A stretch of 64,000 bases of DNA from Iamia sp. SCSIO 61187. GTDB lineage: Bacteria > Actinomycetota > Acidimicrobiia > Acidimicrobiales > Iamiaceae. The notes under the pieces were generated by a model that was given only the letters and a program-made list of their open reading frames with translations, was not told the origin of the DNA and searched no databases. The translations under genes were made by a program, and so were the position numbers. The DNA lies in NCBI RefSeq assembly GCF_019443745.1, contig NZ_CP050948.1:1054001-1118000 (forward strand), read 5' to 3'. Below, piece after piece: positions 25,440 through 33,483 of the stretch. Within the stretch, counting starts at the first letter, position 1. Each line of letters begins with the position of its first letter.

Positions 25440-25468
25440 CCACGGAAGGTGCCTGGCACCTTCCGTGG
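25440..25468. repeat. Palindromic repeat, GGTGCC-core type
   Basis: Perfect 14 nt arms (CCACGGAAGGTGCC) around a single T, between a stop at 25406 and the thioesterase start at 25518. The left arm style is shared with the copies at 54951-55009; the right arm differs by one base from the 41984 copy. Confidence 0.75.
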
Positions 25469-25517
25469 CGCGGAACTCCCTTGCGGGGTGCCGGGGGTGG
25501 GAGCAGGCTCACCAGCC

Positions 25518-26348
25518 ATGGGCGACCTGGGGGAGCAGACGGCGGTCGAGCCGGTCGGGGAGGGGCGCTTCCGGGCCACCCTCTCGGCCGACTGGGAGAT
25601 CTGGGGGCCGATGGGCGGCTACGTCGCGGCCCACGCCCTGCGGGCCGCCGGGGCCACCACGCCCCACCCCCGGCCCGCCGCCTTCTCCTGCCACTACCTG
25701 GGCGTGGCCCGCTTCGAGCCCGTCGACATCGTCGTCGAGGCGCGCAAGGAGGGTCGGGCGGCCAGCTCCCACCGGGTCGCCATCACCCAGGAGGGGCGGC
25801 CCATCCTCGAGGCGCTGGTGTGGAGCGCGGCCGAGGGCGAGGGCCTCGAGCACGACGAGACGACCGCGCCCGCCGTGCCCGGGCCCGCCGAGCTCGCGTC
25901 GATCCATGAGCTGGTCGACCCCGAGGACGAGCCGCCGTTCCCGTTCTGGCTCAACTTCGACGCCAAGCCCATCAGCTTCACCCGGGAGTGGCCGCCGGAC
26001 GGCCCCCTCGCCGCCGAGTGGGTCGAGTGGCTGCGGTTCCTCCCCACCGCGTCCTGGGACGATCCCTGGATCGACGCCTGCCGCAGCGTGATCCTGGTCG
26101 ACCTGCCGAGCTGGCCGGCGGCCAACCGCCCCCACGCCTGGAAGCAGGAGCCGTGGATGGCCCCCACCCTCGACCTCAACGTCGCCTTCCACCGCCCCAC
26201 GTCGGGCCACGAGTGGCTCCTCTGCGACGGCACCGCCCCGGTCTCGACCGGCGGCCTGTTCGGCTGGACCGGCCGGGTCTGGGGCCAGGGCGGCGAGCTG
26301 CTCTCGTCCGGCGGGGGCCAGTGCCTCTACCGCCGCATGCGCACCTGA
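25518..26348 (+). CDS. Acyl-CoA thioesterase, double-hotdog (TesB-like)
   Basis: 276 residues. The N-terminal hotdog shows ADWEIWGPMGGYVAAHALRA (about 23-42), the usual start of actinobacterial TesB-like proteins, and the C-terminal half has PTLDLNVAFHRPT plus WLLCDGTAPVSTGGLFGWTG, where the second hotdog places its active-site region. It hydrolyses acyl-CoA to free acid and CoA; chain length is unknown. It is followed directly by the ArsR-AHSA1 promoter region. Confidence 0.87.
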   Translation: MGDLGEQTAVEPVGEGRFRATLSADWEIWGPMGGYVAAHALRAAGATTPHPRPAAFSCHYLGVARFEPVDIVVEARKEGRAASSHRVAITQEGRPILEALVWSAAEGEGLEHDETTAPAVPGPAELASIHELVDPEDEPPFPFWLNFDAKPISFTREWPPDGPLAAEWVEWLRFLPTASWDDPWIDACRSVILVDLPSWPAANRPHAWKQEPWMAPTLDLNVAFHRPTSGHEWLLCDGTAPVSTGGLFGWTGRVWGQGGELLSSGGGQCLYRRMRT

Positions 26349-26352
26349 CGGG

Positions 26353-26411
26353 TTGACAGGCAGCCGGCTGGCTGCGCATCCTGGGCAACAGGCAGCCGGA
26401 CGGCTGCCTGT
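26353..26411 (+). promoter_or_regulatory. Promoter with two operators for the ArsR-AHSA1 fusion gene
   Basis: TTGACA (26353-26358) and a weak CATCCT (26377-26382, 18 nt spacer). The spacer holds GCAGCC-GGCT-GGCTGC (26360-26375). A perfect repeat with 10 nt arms (ACAGGCAGCC at 26388-26397, complement at 26402-26411, 4 nt centre) covers the likely start. The design copies that at 11972-12046, but the operator word is GGCAGCC instead of TTCAACC. Confidence 0.7.
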
Positions 26412-26435
26412 CTGTCGGGTGCGGAGAGGAGCGAG

Positions 26436-27236
26436 GTGGACGAGGTGTTCAAGGCCCTGGCCGACCCGGTCCGGCGCGAGCTGCTCGACCGGCTCCGGTC
26501 CCGCAACGGCCAGAGCCTGGGCGAGCTGGGCGAGGGGTTGGGCATCGCGCGCCAGTCGGTCACCAAGCACCTCGCCGTGCTGGAGGCGGCCGGGCTGGTC
26601 GTCAGCGAGAAGCGCGGCCGCCAGCGCATCCACCTCCTCAACGCCGCCCCCATCGACGACATCGCCGACCGCTGGATCGGCCGGTTCCACCGTCCCCGGG
26701 CCCGAGCGCTCGGCGACCTCAAGCACGCCCTGGAGGCACCCCCCATGCCCGACACCGACACCGCCACCCGCACCGACTTCGTCTACGTCACCTACATCCG
26801 CACCGACGCCGACACCCTGTTCCGCGCCCTGACCGAGCCCGAGTTCACCCGCCGCTACTGGGGCGCCGCCATCCTCTCGGACTGGGAGGTCGGCTCGCCC
26901 ATCCGCTGGGAGGAGGGCGACAGCGTGCTCGAGGGCCAGGAGGTCCTCGCCGTCGACCGTCCCCGCCGCCTGTCGTACACGTGGCACCACGCCGATGCCC
27001 TCCACCAGGACCACACCGGGTGGACCGACGAGCAGATCGCCGCCGAGCAGGCCGAGCCCCGTTCCAAGGTGACGTTCACGATCACCGACGCTGACCCGGG
27101 CGTCGTCCGGCTCGAGGTCGTCCACGACGGCTTCGTGCCCGGGAGCGTCATGCTCGATGCCATCAGCGGCGGGTGGCCCTCGGTCCTGGCCGGCCTCAAG
27201 ACCCTCCTGGAGACGGGTGCACCGCTGGCGGGGTAG
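26436..27236 (+). CDS. ArsR winged-helix regulator fused to an AHSA1/SRPBCC domain
   Basis: 266 residues from GTG with a GAGAGGAG ribosome site. Residues 1-85 are an ArsR helix-turn-helix (FKALADPVRRELLDRLRS, then IARQSVTKHLAVLEAAGLVV). Residues 105-265 are an AHSA1 domain (FVYVTYIRTDADTLFRALTE, RYWGAAILSDWEVGSPIRW). It is the single-chain equivalent of the separate ArsR and AHSA1 genes at 12092-12939, so ligand binding and DNA binding are coupled in one polypeptide. The downstream phosphotransferase gene overlaps its end by 20 nt. Confidence 0.92.
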   Translation: MDEVFKALADPVRRELLDRLRSRNGQSLGELGEGLGIARQSVTKHLAVLEAAGLVVSEKRGRQRIHLLNAAPIDDIADRWIGRFHRPRARALGDLKHALEAPPMPDTDTATRTDFVYVTYIRTDADTLFRALTEPEFTRRYWGAAILSDWEVGSPIRWEEGDSVLEGQEVLAVDRPRRLSYTWHHADALHQDHTGWTDEQIAAEQAEPRSKVTFTITDADPGVVRLEVVHDGFVPGSVMLDAISGGWPSVLAGLKTLLETGAPLAG

Positions 27237-27951
27237 CTCGGCCGCAGCGGAGGTCCCGCTGGGTGGCAACGTCACCGCCGGGCTGGTCCGGGTCGGGGCC
27301 ACCGTGCGGCGCCCGGCGGGGCCGTGGACGCCGGCGGTGCACGCCCTGCTCGTGCACCTGCGCGAGGTCGGGTTCGAGGGAGCCCCGCGGTCGCTCGGGC
27401 TCGACGAGCGGGGGCGCCACGTCGTCGAGTGGATCGACGGGACGGTCACCCACCCGTACCGACCCGGCCCGTCGCTGGTCGACGTCGGCCGCCTGGCCCG
27501 CCGGCTCCACGAGGCGACGGCGGGCTTCGTCCCGCCGGTCGACGCCGTCTGGGGCACGGTGATCCGGCCCGACGGGGACGACCTCGTCGTCCACCACGAC
27601 CTGTCGTCGTGGAACCTGGTCCACGGCTGCGGGCGGGTCGCGTGGATCGACTGGGACACCGCCGGCCCGGGCACCCGGCTGTGGGACCTGGCCTGGGCGG
27701 CGATCTCCTTCGCCGACCTGGTGCCGGCCGGCGTGCGGGACCTCGCCGACGGCTACGGCCTCCCCGAGGGCGAGCGCCGGGACCTCGTCGATCTCATCCC
27801 GCGTCGGGCCCACGGCATGGTCGACCTGCTGCGCACCGGGGGCGAGCCCTGGTCCCGCCTGGCTGCCGAGGGCCACCTGGTGACGTGGGAGACCATCGCG
27901 GCCCGAGCCCGGGCCGCCCGTCCCGCCCTCCTCGCCGCCCTCCTGGCCTGA
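27217..27951 (+). CDS. Aminoglycoside phosphotransferase (APH)-family kinase
   Basis: 244 residues from a GTG inside the end of the fusion gene, with GGAG 4-5 nt upstream. The C-lobe is intact: catalytic loop VVHHDLSSWNLV near 125-136 (HxDxxxxN) and metal motif IDWDTAGPGTRLWDLAWA (DxD in place of DFG). The N-lobe is short and the nucleotide-binding lysine is not evident, as in several actinobacterial members of this family. Substrate unknown; these kinases act on antibiotics, choline, homoserine or other alcohols. Confidence 0.85.
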   Translation: MHRWRGSSAAAEVPLGGNVTAGLVRVGATVRRPAGPWTPAVHALLVHLREVGFEGAPRSLGLDERGRHVVEWIDGTVTHPYRPGPSLVDVGRLARRLHEATAGFVPPVDAVWGTVIRPDGDDLVVHHDLSSWNLVHGCGRVAWIDWDTAGPGTRLWDLAWAAISFADLVPAGVRDLADGYGLPEGERRDLVDLIPRRAHGMVDLLRTGGEPWSRLAAEGHLVTWETIAARARAARPALLAALLA

Positions 27952-27969
27952 GACGCGCCCGACCCCCCA

Positions 27970-28016
27970 AACCTTGGACGGAACCCCGCAGCATGGTGCG
28001 GTTGCCGTCCAAGGTT
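27970..28016. repeat. Long hairpin between convergent genes
   Basis: Outer arms of 12 nt (AACCTTGGACGG at 27970-27981 against 28005-28016) enclose a second stem CCGCA/TGCGG with a 6 nt loop. It lies between the ends of the phosphotransferase and MarR genes and resembles in plan the tandem hairpins at 57042-57146. Confidence 0.6.
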
Positions 28017-28044
28017 CGCCGCCGACGGCGCCGCCGGCCCGCCG

Positions 28045-28551
28045 TCAGCCGGCGGGGCGGTCGCCGAGGGCGAGGAGCGTCGCTCGCAGGAGGCGGACGA
28101 GCTCGTCGCGCTGGCGCGGGGAGAGGGGGGCCAGGATCTCCTCCTCGACCTCCATGTGGGGGCCGACGACCTCGTCGACCAGCTGGCGGCCGGCCGGCGT
28201 GAGCCGGACGATGACCTTGCGGCGGTCGGCCGCCGCCACCCGCTCGACGAGCCCTCGCTGCTCGAGCTTGTCGATCCGGTTGGTGATGGCGCCGGTCGTG
28301 ACCATCGCCTGGGCGACGAGCTCGCCGGCCGTCAGCTCGTAGGGCTCGCCCCCCCGGCGGAGGGTGGCGAGCACGTCGTACATCCACGCCTCCAGGTCGA
28401 AGCGGGCGAAGCTCTCGGCCAGCCGGCGGTCGACCAGCCGGGACAGGCGCGAGACCCGGCCGATGACGGCGAGGGGGGAGGAGTCGACGTCGGGGCGGAC
28501 GGTCGCCCACTGCTCGCTGATGCGGTCGACGGCGTCGCGCTCTCGGGCCAT
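28045..28551 (-). CDS. MarR-family transcriptional regulator
   Basis: 168 residues. The winged helix is classic: LTAGELVAQAMVTTGAITNR (about 73-92), then IDKLEQRGLVERVAAADRRK with the wing, and DRRKVIVRLTPAGRQLVDEV. It is divergent from an EamA transporter gene and a 30 nt palindrome occupies the gap, so it very likely represses that transporter and itself. The ligand is unknown. Confidence 0.92.
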   Translation of the reverse strand: MARERDAVDRISEQWATVRPDVDSSPLAVIGRVSRLSRLVDRRLAESFARFDLEAWMYDVLATLRRGGEPYELTAGELVAQAMVTTGAITNRIDKLEQRGLVERVAAADRRKVIVRLTPAGRQLVDEVVGPHMEVEEEILAPLSPRQRDELVRLLRATLLALGDRPAG

Positions 28552-28578
28552 GGGCGGATCCTAGAACGCCCTCTTGAC

Positions 28579-28608
28579 GCTCATCATCTCAATATTAAGA
28601 TGATGAGC
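28579..28608 (+). promoter_or_regulatory. MarR operator between marR and eamA-type genes
   Basis: A 30 nt palindrome with 15 nt arms (GCTCATCATCTCAAT on the left) and a single mismatched pair; the core is close to ATCTCAATATTGAGAT. It begins at the last base of a TTGACG (28574-28579) and runs through the first two possible ATG codons of the transporter gene. It is strikingly AT-rich against the surrounding DNA. Confidence 0.75.
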
Positions 28609-29577
28609 ATGAAGACATCAGCGGCCTCGCCCGGCCCGGCTCTGGCCACCGTGCTGGCGCCCATCTCGTGGGGCACCACCTACGTGACGATCACCGAGCT
28701 GCTCCCCGACGGCCGCCCGCTGTTCGTGGCGTGGATGCGGGTGGCGCCGGCCGGGTTGGTCCTCGTGACCCTGGGCCTCCTGGCGTCGCGGTGGCGGCCC
28801 CGCGGCGCGGAGTGGGGGCGCACGGCCGTCCTCGCCACCTGCAACTTCGGCCTCTTCTTCCCGCTGCTGTTCGTCGCCGTGTACCGCCTGCCCGGCGGGG
28901 TGGCCGCCGCCGTCGGGGGTCTGCAGCCCCTGCTGGTGCTCGCTCTGACCGGGGCCATCACCGGCCGGCGCCCGCGGCCCCGGGACCTCGGCGTCGGGGT
29001 CGTCGCCGCCGTCGGCGTCGGCCTCGTCGTCGTGCGCCCGGGCGCCGACATCGACCCGGTCGGCGTGCTCGCCGCCGTGGGGGCCAACCTCTCGTTCTCG
29101 CTGGGCGTGGTCCTGACCAAGCGGTTCCCCGCCCCGGGCAACCGCCTGGCCGCCACCGGGTGGCAGCTCCTCGCCGGCGCCGCCCTGCTGACACCGCTCG
29201 CCCTCCTCGTCGAGGGAGCGCCGCCGCCGATCACCGGCCAGAACGTCCTGGGCTTCGCCTACCTCAGCCTGATCGGCACCGCCGTGGCCTACGTCCTCTG
29301 GTTCCGGGGCATCCGCCGCCTGCCGGCCGCGGCGCCGCCCCTCCTCGGCCTGGCCGCACCCGTCACCGGGGCGGTCATGGGCTGGGTCGTGCTCGGCCAG
29401 GCCCTCTCGCCGGTCCAGCTCGTCGGGTTCGCCGTCACCGTGGGAGCCATCGCCTACGGCGCCACCCTCGGCGGGCCCGCCCCGGCCGCTGTCCCCGCCC
29501 CGGCCGCCCCGGCCGCCGTCCCCGCCGTCGTCACCCCCGTCCCGCCCGCCCCCCGCCGGGTCGCCTGCCCGGCGTGA
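28609..29577 (+). CDS. EamA/DMT-family transporter
   Basis: 322 residues from the ATG at 28609; ATG codons at 28600 and 28603 in the operator are alternatives. Ten hydrophobic segments form two EamA repeats, with SWGTTYVTITELLP at the start and the second repeat from about residue 150. The last 40 residues are an Ala/Pro/Val-rich tail. Paired with a MarR repressor it is probably an inducible exporter of a metabolite or toxic compound. Confidence 0.9.
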   Translation: MKTSAASPGPALATVLAPISWGTTYVTITELLPDGRPLFVAWMRVAPAGLVLVTLGLLASRWRPRGAEWGRTAVLATCNFGLFFPLLFVAVYRLPGGVAAAVGGLQPLLVLALTGAITGRRPRPRDLGVGVVAAVGVGLVVVRPGADIDPVGVLAAVGANLSFSLGVVLTKRFPAPGNRLAATGWQLLAGAALLTPLALLVEGAPPPITGQNVLGFAYLSLIGTAVAYVLWFRGIRRLPAAAPPLLGLAAPVTGAVMGWVVLGQALSPVQLVGFAVTVGAIAYGATLGGPAPAAVPAPAAPAAVPAVVTPVPPAPRRVACPA

Positions 29578-29621
29578 TCGGAGCACGCCGGCGGCCCCTG
29601 CGCGCGGTCGGCCTCGCCGGC

Positions 29622-30113
29622 TCACGGGGCCACGACGGACCGGATGCGGACGGGACCCCGCCAGGGCGCGTCGGGGTCGAGCGCCCGGCCCTTCTGGGTG
29701 ATCTCCACCTCGCCGCCGCGGGCGAGGTCGCGGGCGACGTCCCGGGTCAGGTCCATGAGGTCTCGCCAACCCTCGCCGCCGACGGCCCGGGCCGCGTCCG
29801 ACGGGCAGGTGGTCGACGTCGGTGCCCGGTGGCGGGCCAGGGCGACGATGGCGGCGGCGATCCGCTCGCGCCGACCGGCGTCGGTCGGCTCGTCCCACCA
29901 CGGCTCGCCCCGCTCGCCCAGGGCGACCTTGGCCGCCTGCACGCGGGCCCGGGCGGCGGTGCCGTCGGCCCGGACGGAGCGCCGGGCGTCCATCAGCTCG
30001 GCGACGAGCTCGACCCGCAGGGGCTCGGGGATCGACGGGTCGGTCGCCCGCCACCGTCGACCGTCGACGACGATGTGGTGCCCGTCCGGTGTCCGCTCCG
30101 GTCCGTCGGCCAC
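29622..30113 (-). CDS. DUF3253-containing protein
   Basis: 163 residues from GTG. The C-terminal part (about 85-160) is the DUF3253 winged-helix-like domain: LARHRAPTSTTCPSDAARAV, GWRDLMDLTRDVARDLARGG, then EVEITQKGRALDPDAPWRGP. The N-terminal part is a short basic/acidic helix region (ATDPSIPEPLRVELVAELMD). Function unknown; the fold suggests nucleic-acid binding. It starts 4 nt after the SnoaL-like gene stop and is probably co-transcribed. Confidence 0.87.
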   Translation of the reverse strand: MADGPERTPDGHHIVVDGRRWRATDPSIPEPLRVELVAELMDARRSVRADGTAARARVQAAKVALGERGEPWWDEPTDAGRRERIAAAIVALARHRAPTSTTCPSDAARAVGGEGWRDLMDLTRDVARDLARGGEVEITQKGRALDPDAPWRGPVRIRSVVAP

Positions 30114-30117
30114 CGGG

Positions 30118-30492
30118 CTACCCCTCGGCCGGGACCTCCATCGGCGTCTGCTGGTGGACGGACAGCCGCCACCCGTCGGGGGTGGCCACGTAGGTGCTGT
30201 TGAACAGGGCGCAGTAGCTGTGGTCGCCCCGCTTGGCCACCGCCGAGTAGGCCACCACGGCGGCCCCGTCGCCGAGGCGCAGCACCCGCTCGCCGGTGAG
30301 GGCGAACGAGTCCCACGGCGCCCCGCTCATCGACTCGACCACCTGGGCCCGGTCGTCGATGACCATCCCCCCGGGCAGCAGCATCAGCACCTCGTCGGCC
30401 AGCACCTCCTCGTAGTACGGCCCGGCCGCCCCCTCGGTGGCCAGCGCCTGCCACCCTCGCCGCTCCAGCTCGATCAGCTCGTGGTCGTCCAT
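30118..30492 (-). CDS. SnoaL/NTF2-like protein (DUF4440 type)
   Basis: 124 residues. Cone-shaped NTF2 fold from ELIELERRGWQALATEG, YYEEVLADEVLMLLPGGMVI and the final strands TYVATPDGWRLSVHQQTPM. Such domains bind small hydrophobic ligands or catalyse simple reactions; none can be assigned. It leads a two-gene unit with the DUF3253 protein. Confidence 0.85.
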   Translation of the reverse strand: MDDHELIELERRGWQALATEGAAGPYYEEVLADEVLMLLPGGMVIDDRAQVVESMSGAPWDSFALTGERVLRLGDGAAVVAYSAVAKRGDHSYCALFNSTYVATPDGWRLSVHQQTPMEVPAEG

Positions 30493-30570
30493 CCCCCCGG
30501 CCTTCCCGGCAGGCCCCCGTCGGAACCATCGGGGCGGGGCGGGCCCGGCGGTCAGGAAGGTCCGGCGCGT

Positions 30571-30597
30571 TGTCGATCCGGCGCCCGCTCGGGCGTC
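30571..30597 (+). promoter_or_regulatory. ECF42-type promoter
   Basis: TGTCGA (30571-30576), 17 nt, CGTC (30594-30597), 53 nt before the first gene of the operon that ends with an ECF42 sigma gene. The published ECF42 target motif, as I recall it, is TGTCGA at -35 and CG(A/T)C at -10; this site matches fully, pointing to positive autoregulation. Confidence 0.65.
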
Positions 30598-30650
30598 GGG
30601 AGGGGTGAGAGGTGGCCACCCGGGCCACCGAGGCAGCACGGAGGTGCACC

Positions 30651-31406
30651 ATGGGTCAGACGTTCGAGGTCGGGTGGGAGGCGGAGGTGCCGGGTCCGCC
30701 CGAGGAGGTGTGGGACGCGGTGACCCGCCACAGCGACGGGTGGCTGTGGCCGATCACCTACGAGCCCCGGCTCGGCGGCGCCGAGTCGGGGCTCACCGGC
30801 ATTGGCGGCCGGGTGACGGCCTGGGAGCCCGGGCGCCGGTTCACCACCACCGCCACCGACGAGGTCGGGACCAACCAGCTCGACTACACCTTCGCGGCGA
30901 CGGCCGGCGGCACCGCGGTGACCTACGTGCACCGCACCGCCGTGCCCGACGACGACGACCTCGCCCTCCAGCACGACGCCTGCGCCCAGCACACCGACCT
31001 CTACCGGCACTCGATGGCCGAGTACGTCGCCCACTTCGCCGGTCGGGACGCGACCTACGTCGCGGTCGACGGAGGTCCGGCGTCCGCGGCCCAGGGCAGC
31101 ACGGCCGTCCTGCTCCGGGCACTCGGCCTGCCCGACGACGTGGCCGTGGGCGACGAGGTGACCCTCGCCGTGCCCGGCGCGGCGCCGATCGTCGGGGTCG
31201 TGGACTACCGGACCGAGACGTTCCTCGGGATCCGGAGCGAGTCCGGGCTCCACCGCATCTACGGTCGCGACCGTTGGGGCTGGCCTGTGAGCGTCGCCCA
31301 CCACCTCTTCGACGTCGACGCCGACGGTGCCGCCGTCGAGGTGGCCTGGCGGGCGTTCCTCGACGGTCTGTTCCCCGGCGACGTCGAGATCGAGGAGACG
31401 GCCTGA
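30651..31406 (+). CDS. SRPBCC/START-like domain protein
   Basis: 251 residues. Residues 1-140 have the SRPBCC fold (GWEAEVPGPPEEVWDAVTRH, WPITYEPRLGG, GGRVTAWEPGRRFTTTATDE). Residues 145-250 form a second domain, AVDGGPASAAQGSTAVLLRA onward, that resembles another partly degenerate SRPBCC half. It is the first gene of an operon with a DGPF-motif protein and an ECF42 sigma factor. The ATG of the next gene overlaps its stop (TGATG). Confidence 0.85.
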   Translation: MGQTFEVGWEAEVPGPPEEVWDAVTRHSDGWLWPITYEPRLGGAESGLTGIGGRVTAWEPGRRFTTTATDEVGTNQLDYTFAATAGGTAVTYVHRTAVPDDDDLALQHDACAQHTDLYRHSMAEYVAHFAGRDATYVAVDGGPASAAQGSTAVLLRALGLPDDVAVGDEVTLAVPGAAPIVGVVDYRTETFLGIRSESGLHRIYGRDRWGWPVSVAHHLFDVDADGAAVEVAWRAFLDGLFPGDVEIEETA

Positions 31407-31777
31407 TGGCGCAGTACGCGGTGATCATCTACGAGGAGGAGACCCCCGGCGGGGTGGCGGACATCCCGCCCGACGTGATGGCCGCCCACGAGGCCCTGCC
31501 CGGGCGCATCGTCGAGGCCGGCGGCCGGGACGTGGCCGGGATGGCGCTGGAGCCGACGTCGACGGCGAGGTCGGTCCGGGGCGGCGTCATCACCGACGGG
31601 CCCTTCATCGAGGCCAAGGAGGCCATCGCCGGGGTGTTCATCATCGAGGCCCGCGACCTCGACCACGCCACGTCGCTGGCGGCGATGACGCCGATCATGG
31701 CCGGCGGGGTCGAGGTCAGGCCGCTGCTGGACTTCCAGGTGGCCGCGGCCGGCCCGGACACGGAGGGGGTCGCCTGA
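31406..31777 (+). CDS. YCII-related DGPF-motif protein
   Basis: 123 residues. The YCII-like ferredoxin fold contains ITDGPFIEAKEAIAGVFIIE (about 64-83) with the DGPF motif that defines the partner family of ECF42 sigma factors. The biochemical role is unknown; the family resembles small isomerase/lyase folds. Overlaps the upstream stop by one base and lies 5 nt before the sigma gene. Confidence 0.92.
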   Translation: MAQYAVIIYEEETPGGVADIPPDVMAAHEALPGRIVEAGGRDVAGMALEPTSTARSVRGGVITDGPFIEAKEAIAGVFIIEARDLDHATSLAAMTPIMAGGVEVRPLLDFQVAAAGPDTEGVA

Positions 31778-31782
31778 GCGAG

Positions 31783-32742
31783 GTGGAGGAGGCCGTGGCC
31801 GCCGCCCACCGGGGGGAGTGGGCGGCAATGCTGGCCGCGACCGTCCGGGTGACCCGGGACCTCGATGCCGCCGAGGAGGCCGTGCAGGACGCCTACATCC
31901 GGGCCCTGCGCACCTGGGGGCGCGACGGGGTCCCCGACCGCCCGGGGGCATGGCTGACGACGGCCGCCCGGCGCCAGGCCCTCGACGGCCTCCGCCGGGG
32001 CCGCACCCAGCGGGCCAAGCTGCCGCTCCTCGTCGCCCCGCCCGCCGTCGACGAGGTCGACGTCGACCCCGACGCCATCCCCGACGACCGACTGCGGCTG
32101 GTCTTCACGTGCTGCCACCCCGCCCTGGCGCCCGAGGCCCAGGTCGCCCTGACCCTCCGGCTCGTGTGCGGCGTCGCCACCCCCGACGTCGCCCGCGCCC
32201 TGCTCGTCAGCGAGACGACGATGGCGGCCCGCATCACCAGGGCCAAGCAGAAGATCGCAGCGGCGGGCATCCCCTACGCCGAGCCCGAGCCGGACGAGCG
32301 GGGGGAGCGCCTCGGTGCCGTCCTGACGGTCGTCCACCTGGTGCTCAGCCTCGGCCACACGGCGGCGTCGGGACCGGACCTCGTGCGCGACGACCTGGCC
32401 GACCGGGCCCTCGGCCTGGCCCGGATGCTGCGCCGGCTCCTGCCGACCGAGGCCGAGGTGGCCGGTGTGCTGGCCCTCGCCCTCACCCACCACGCCCGGC
32501 GCCGCACCCGGGTCGATGCCGCCGGGCGCCTCGTCCGCCTGGCCGCCCTCGCCGAGGTCGACGCCCTCGCCGCCGGGGGCCGGCTCGACCGGTACCCGTA
32601 CCTCCCGGCGGTCCGGGCCGACCTGCTCGAGCGGCTCGGCCGGGACGACGAGGCGGTGGCGGCCTACACCGCCGCCCTCGCCCTCACCGACAACGCCGCC
32701 GAGCAGGAGCACCTGCGCGCCCGCATCGCGGCGCGGGGCTGA
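31783..32742 (+). CDS. ECF RNA polymerase sigma factor, ECF42 group
   Basis: 319 residues from GTG at 31783. Sigma-2 and sigma-4 fill residues 1-170 (AAEEAVQDAYIRALRTWG, RPGAWLTTAARRQALDGLRR, LVFTCCHPALAPEAQVALTL). The C-terminal half is a TPR-like helical domain (DUF6596-like; YPYLPAVRADLLERLGRDDE near 275) required for activity in this group. The operon with a DGPF protein and a matching promoter at 30571 fits ECF42 closely. There is no anti-sigma gene, as expected. Confidence 0.93.
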   Translation: MEEAVAAAHRGEWAAMLAATVRVTRDLDAAEEAVQDAYIRALRTWGRDGVPDRPGAWLTTAARRQALDGLRRGRTQRAKLPLLVAPPAVDEVDVDPDAIPDDRLRLVFTCCHPALAPEAQVALTLRLVCGVATPDVARALLVSETTMAARITRAKQKIAAAGIPYAEPEPDERGERLGAVLTVVHLVLSLGHTAASGPDLVRDDLADRALGLARMLRRLLPTEAEVAGVLALALTHHARRRTRVDAAGRLVRLAALAEVDALAAGGRLDRYPYLPAVRADLLERLGRDDEAVAAYTAALALTDNAAEQEHLRARIAARG

Positions 32743-32752
32743 CCGCCGCTGC

Positions 32753-33424
32753 TCAGGCGGCCACGGCGGGGCGGGTGGCACCGAGCGCCAGCTCCGCCAG
32801 GCGGGCGTGGCGGCCGCGGCCGAGCCGGAAGATGGCGCGGACCGGGAGGGGAGCGCTCCCGAGCAGGTGGGCCCGCATCGCGTCGTCGACCGACGCAGCG
32901 ACGAAGGGGATGGTGAAGGCGGCCTGGGCGCCGAGGCCGATGATCTCCAGGGCCTTGGCCTCGAGCTCGGCGAACTCGTCGTGGGTGAAGTGCTGCTCGA
33001 GCAGGGGCAGGATCTCGGCGTCCTCGGCGGCGAGGTGCTGGTCCATGTGGTCGGCGAGCTGGCGGAGGAGGGCGCCGAGGGCCGCGGCGTCGGCTCCACC
33101 CGCCACCCGGGACGTCGCCGCCCCGATGTCGGCCATCAGCGCGTCGAGGTGGTGGTGGTCGGCGTCGAGCTGCTCGAGCAGGGTGGCGACCTGCGGGGCC
33201 CGGGCGACCAGGGCGGGGAACACCACGTCGTCCTCGGTGGTGTGGTGGGCCAGCACCTCGCCGGCGTAGCCCTTCCAGTAGCGCGAGAAGGCCCTCCGGC
33301 GGCGGGGGTCGGCGTCGTCGAGGCCGGGGGCGGCCGCCGCCATGGCGTGGGCGGCCTGGCGCAGGGCGACGTGGATGGCGCGGTAGCTGCGGAGGTCGGC
33401 GGGCGGGGAGGGGGTCGTGCTCAT
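32753..33424 (-). CDS. Hemerythrin HHE-domain protein
   Basis: 223 residues. Two HHE segments: RAIHVALRQAAHAMAAAAPG with HHTTEDDVVFPALV (about 60-73) and LDADHHHLDALMADIG with DQHLAAEDAEILPLLEQHF (about 127-145). Iron ligands are the HxxxE and HxxxD/E pairs in these helices. It probably binds O2, NO or stores iron. It is separate from the histone-tailed hemerythrin at 17723. The region after its start (33425-33597) holds a short gene remnant. Confidence 0.9.
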   Translation of the reverse strand: MSTTPSPPADLRSYRAIHVALRQAAHAMAAAAPGLDDADPRRRRAFSRYWKGYAGEVLAHHTTEDDVVFPALVARAPQVATLLEQLDADHHHLDALMADIGAATSRVAGGADAAALGALLRQLADHMDQHLAAEDAEILPLLEQHFTHDEFAELEAKALEIIGLGAQAAFTIPFVAASVDDAMRAHLLGSAPLPVRAIFRLGRGRHARLAELALGATRPAVAA

Positions 33425-33483
33425 GGGTCGTCGCTTTCTGCTGGGGAGCCTCGGCACCGTCGCGCGACCCGCTGGGAAGGCCC

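Noticed and set aside
27157-27216. A longer N-terminus for the APH-family kinase.
   Set aside because: The extra residues are out-of-frame reading of the ArsR-AHSA1 gene and unrelated to the kinase fold; the GTG at 27217 has a ribosome site.
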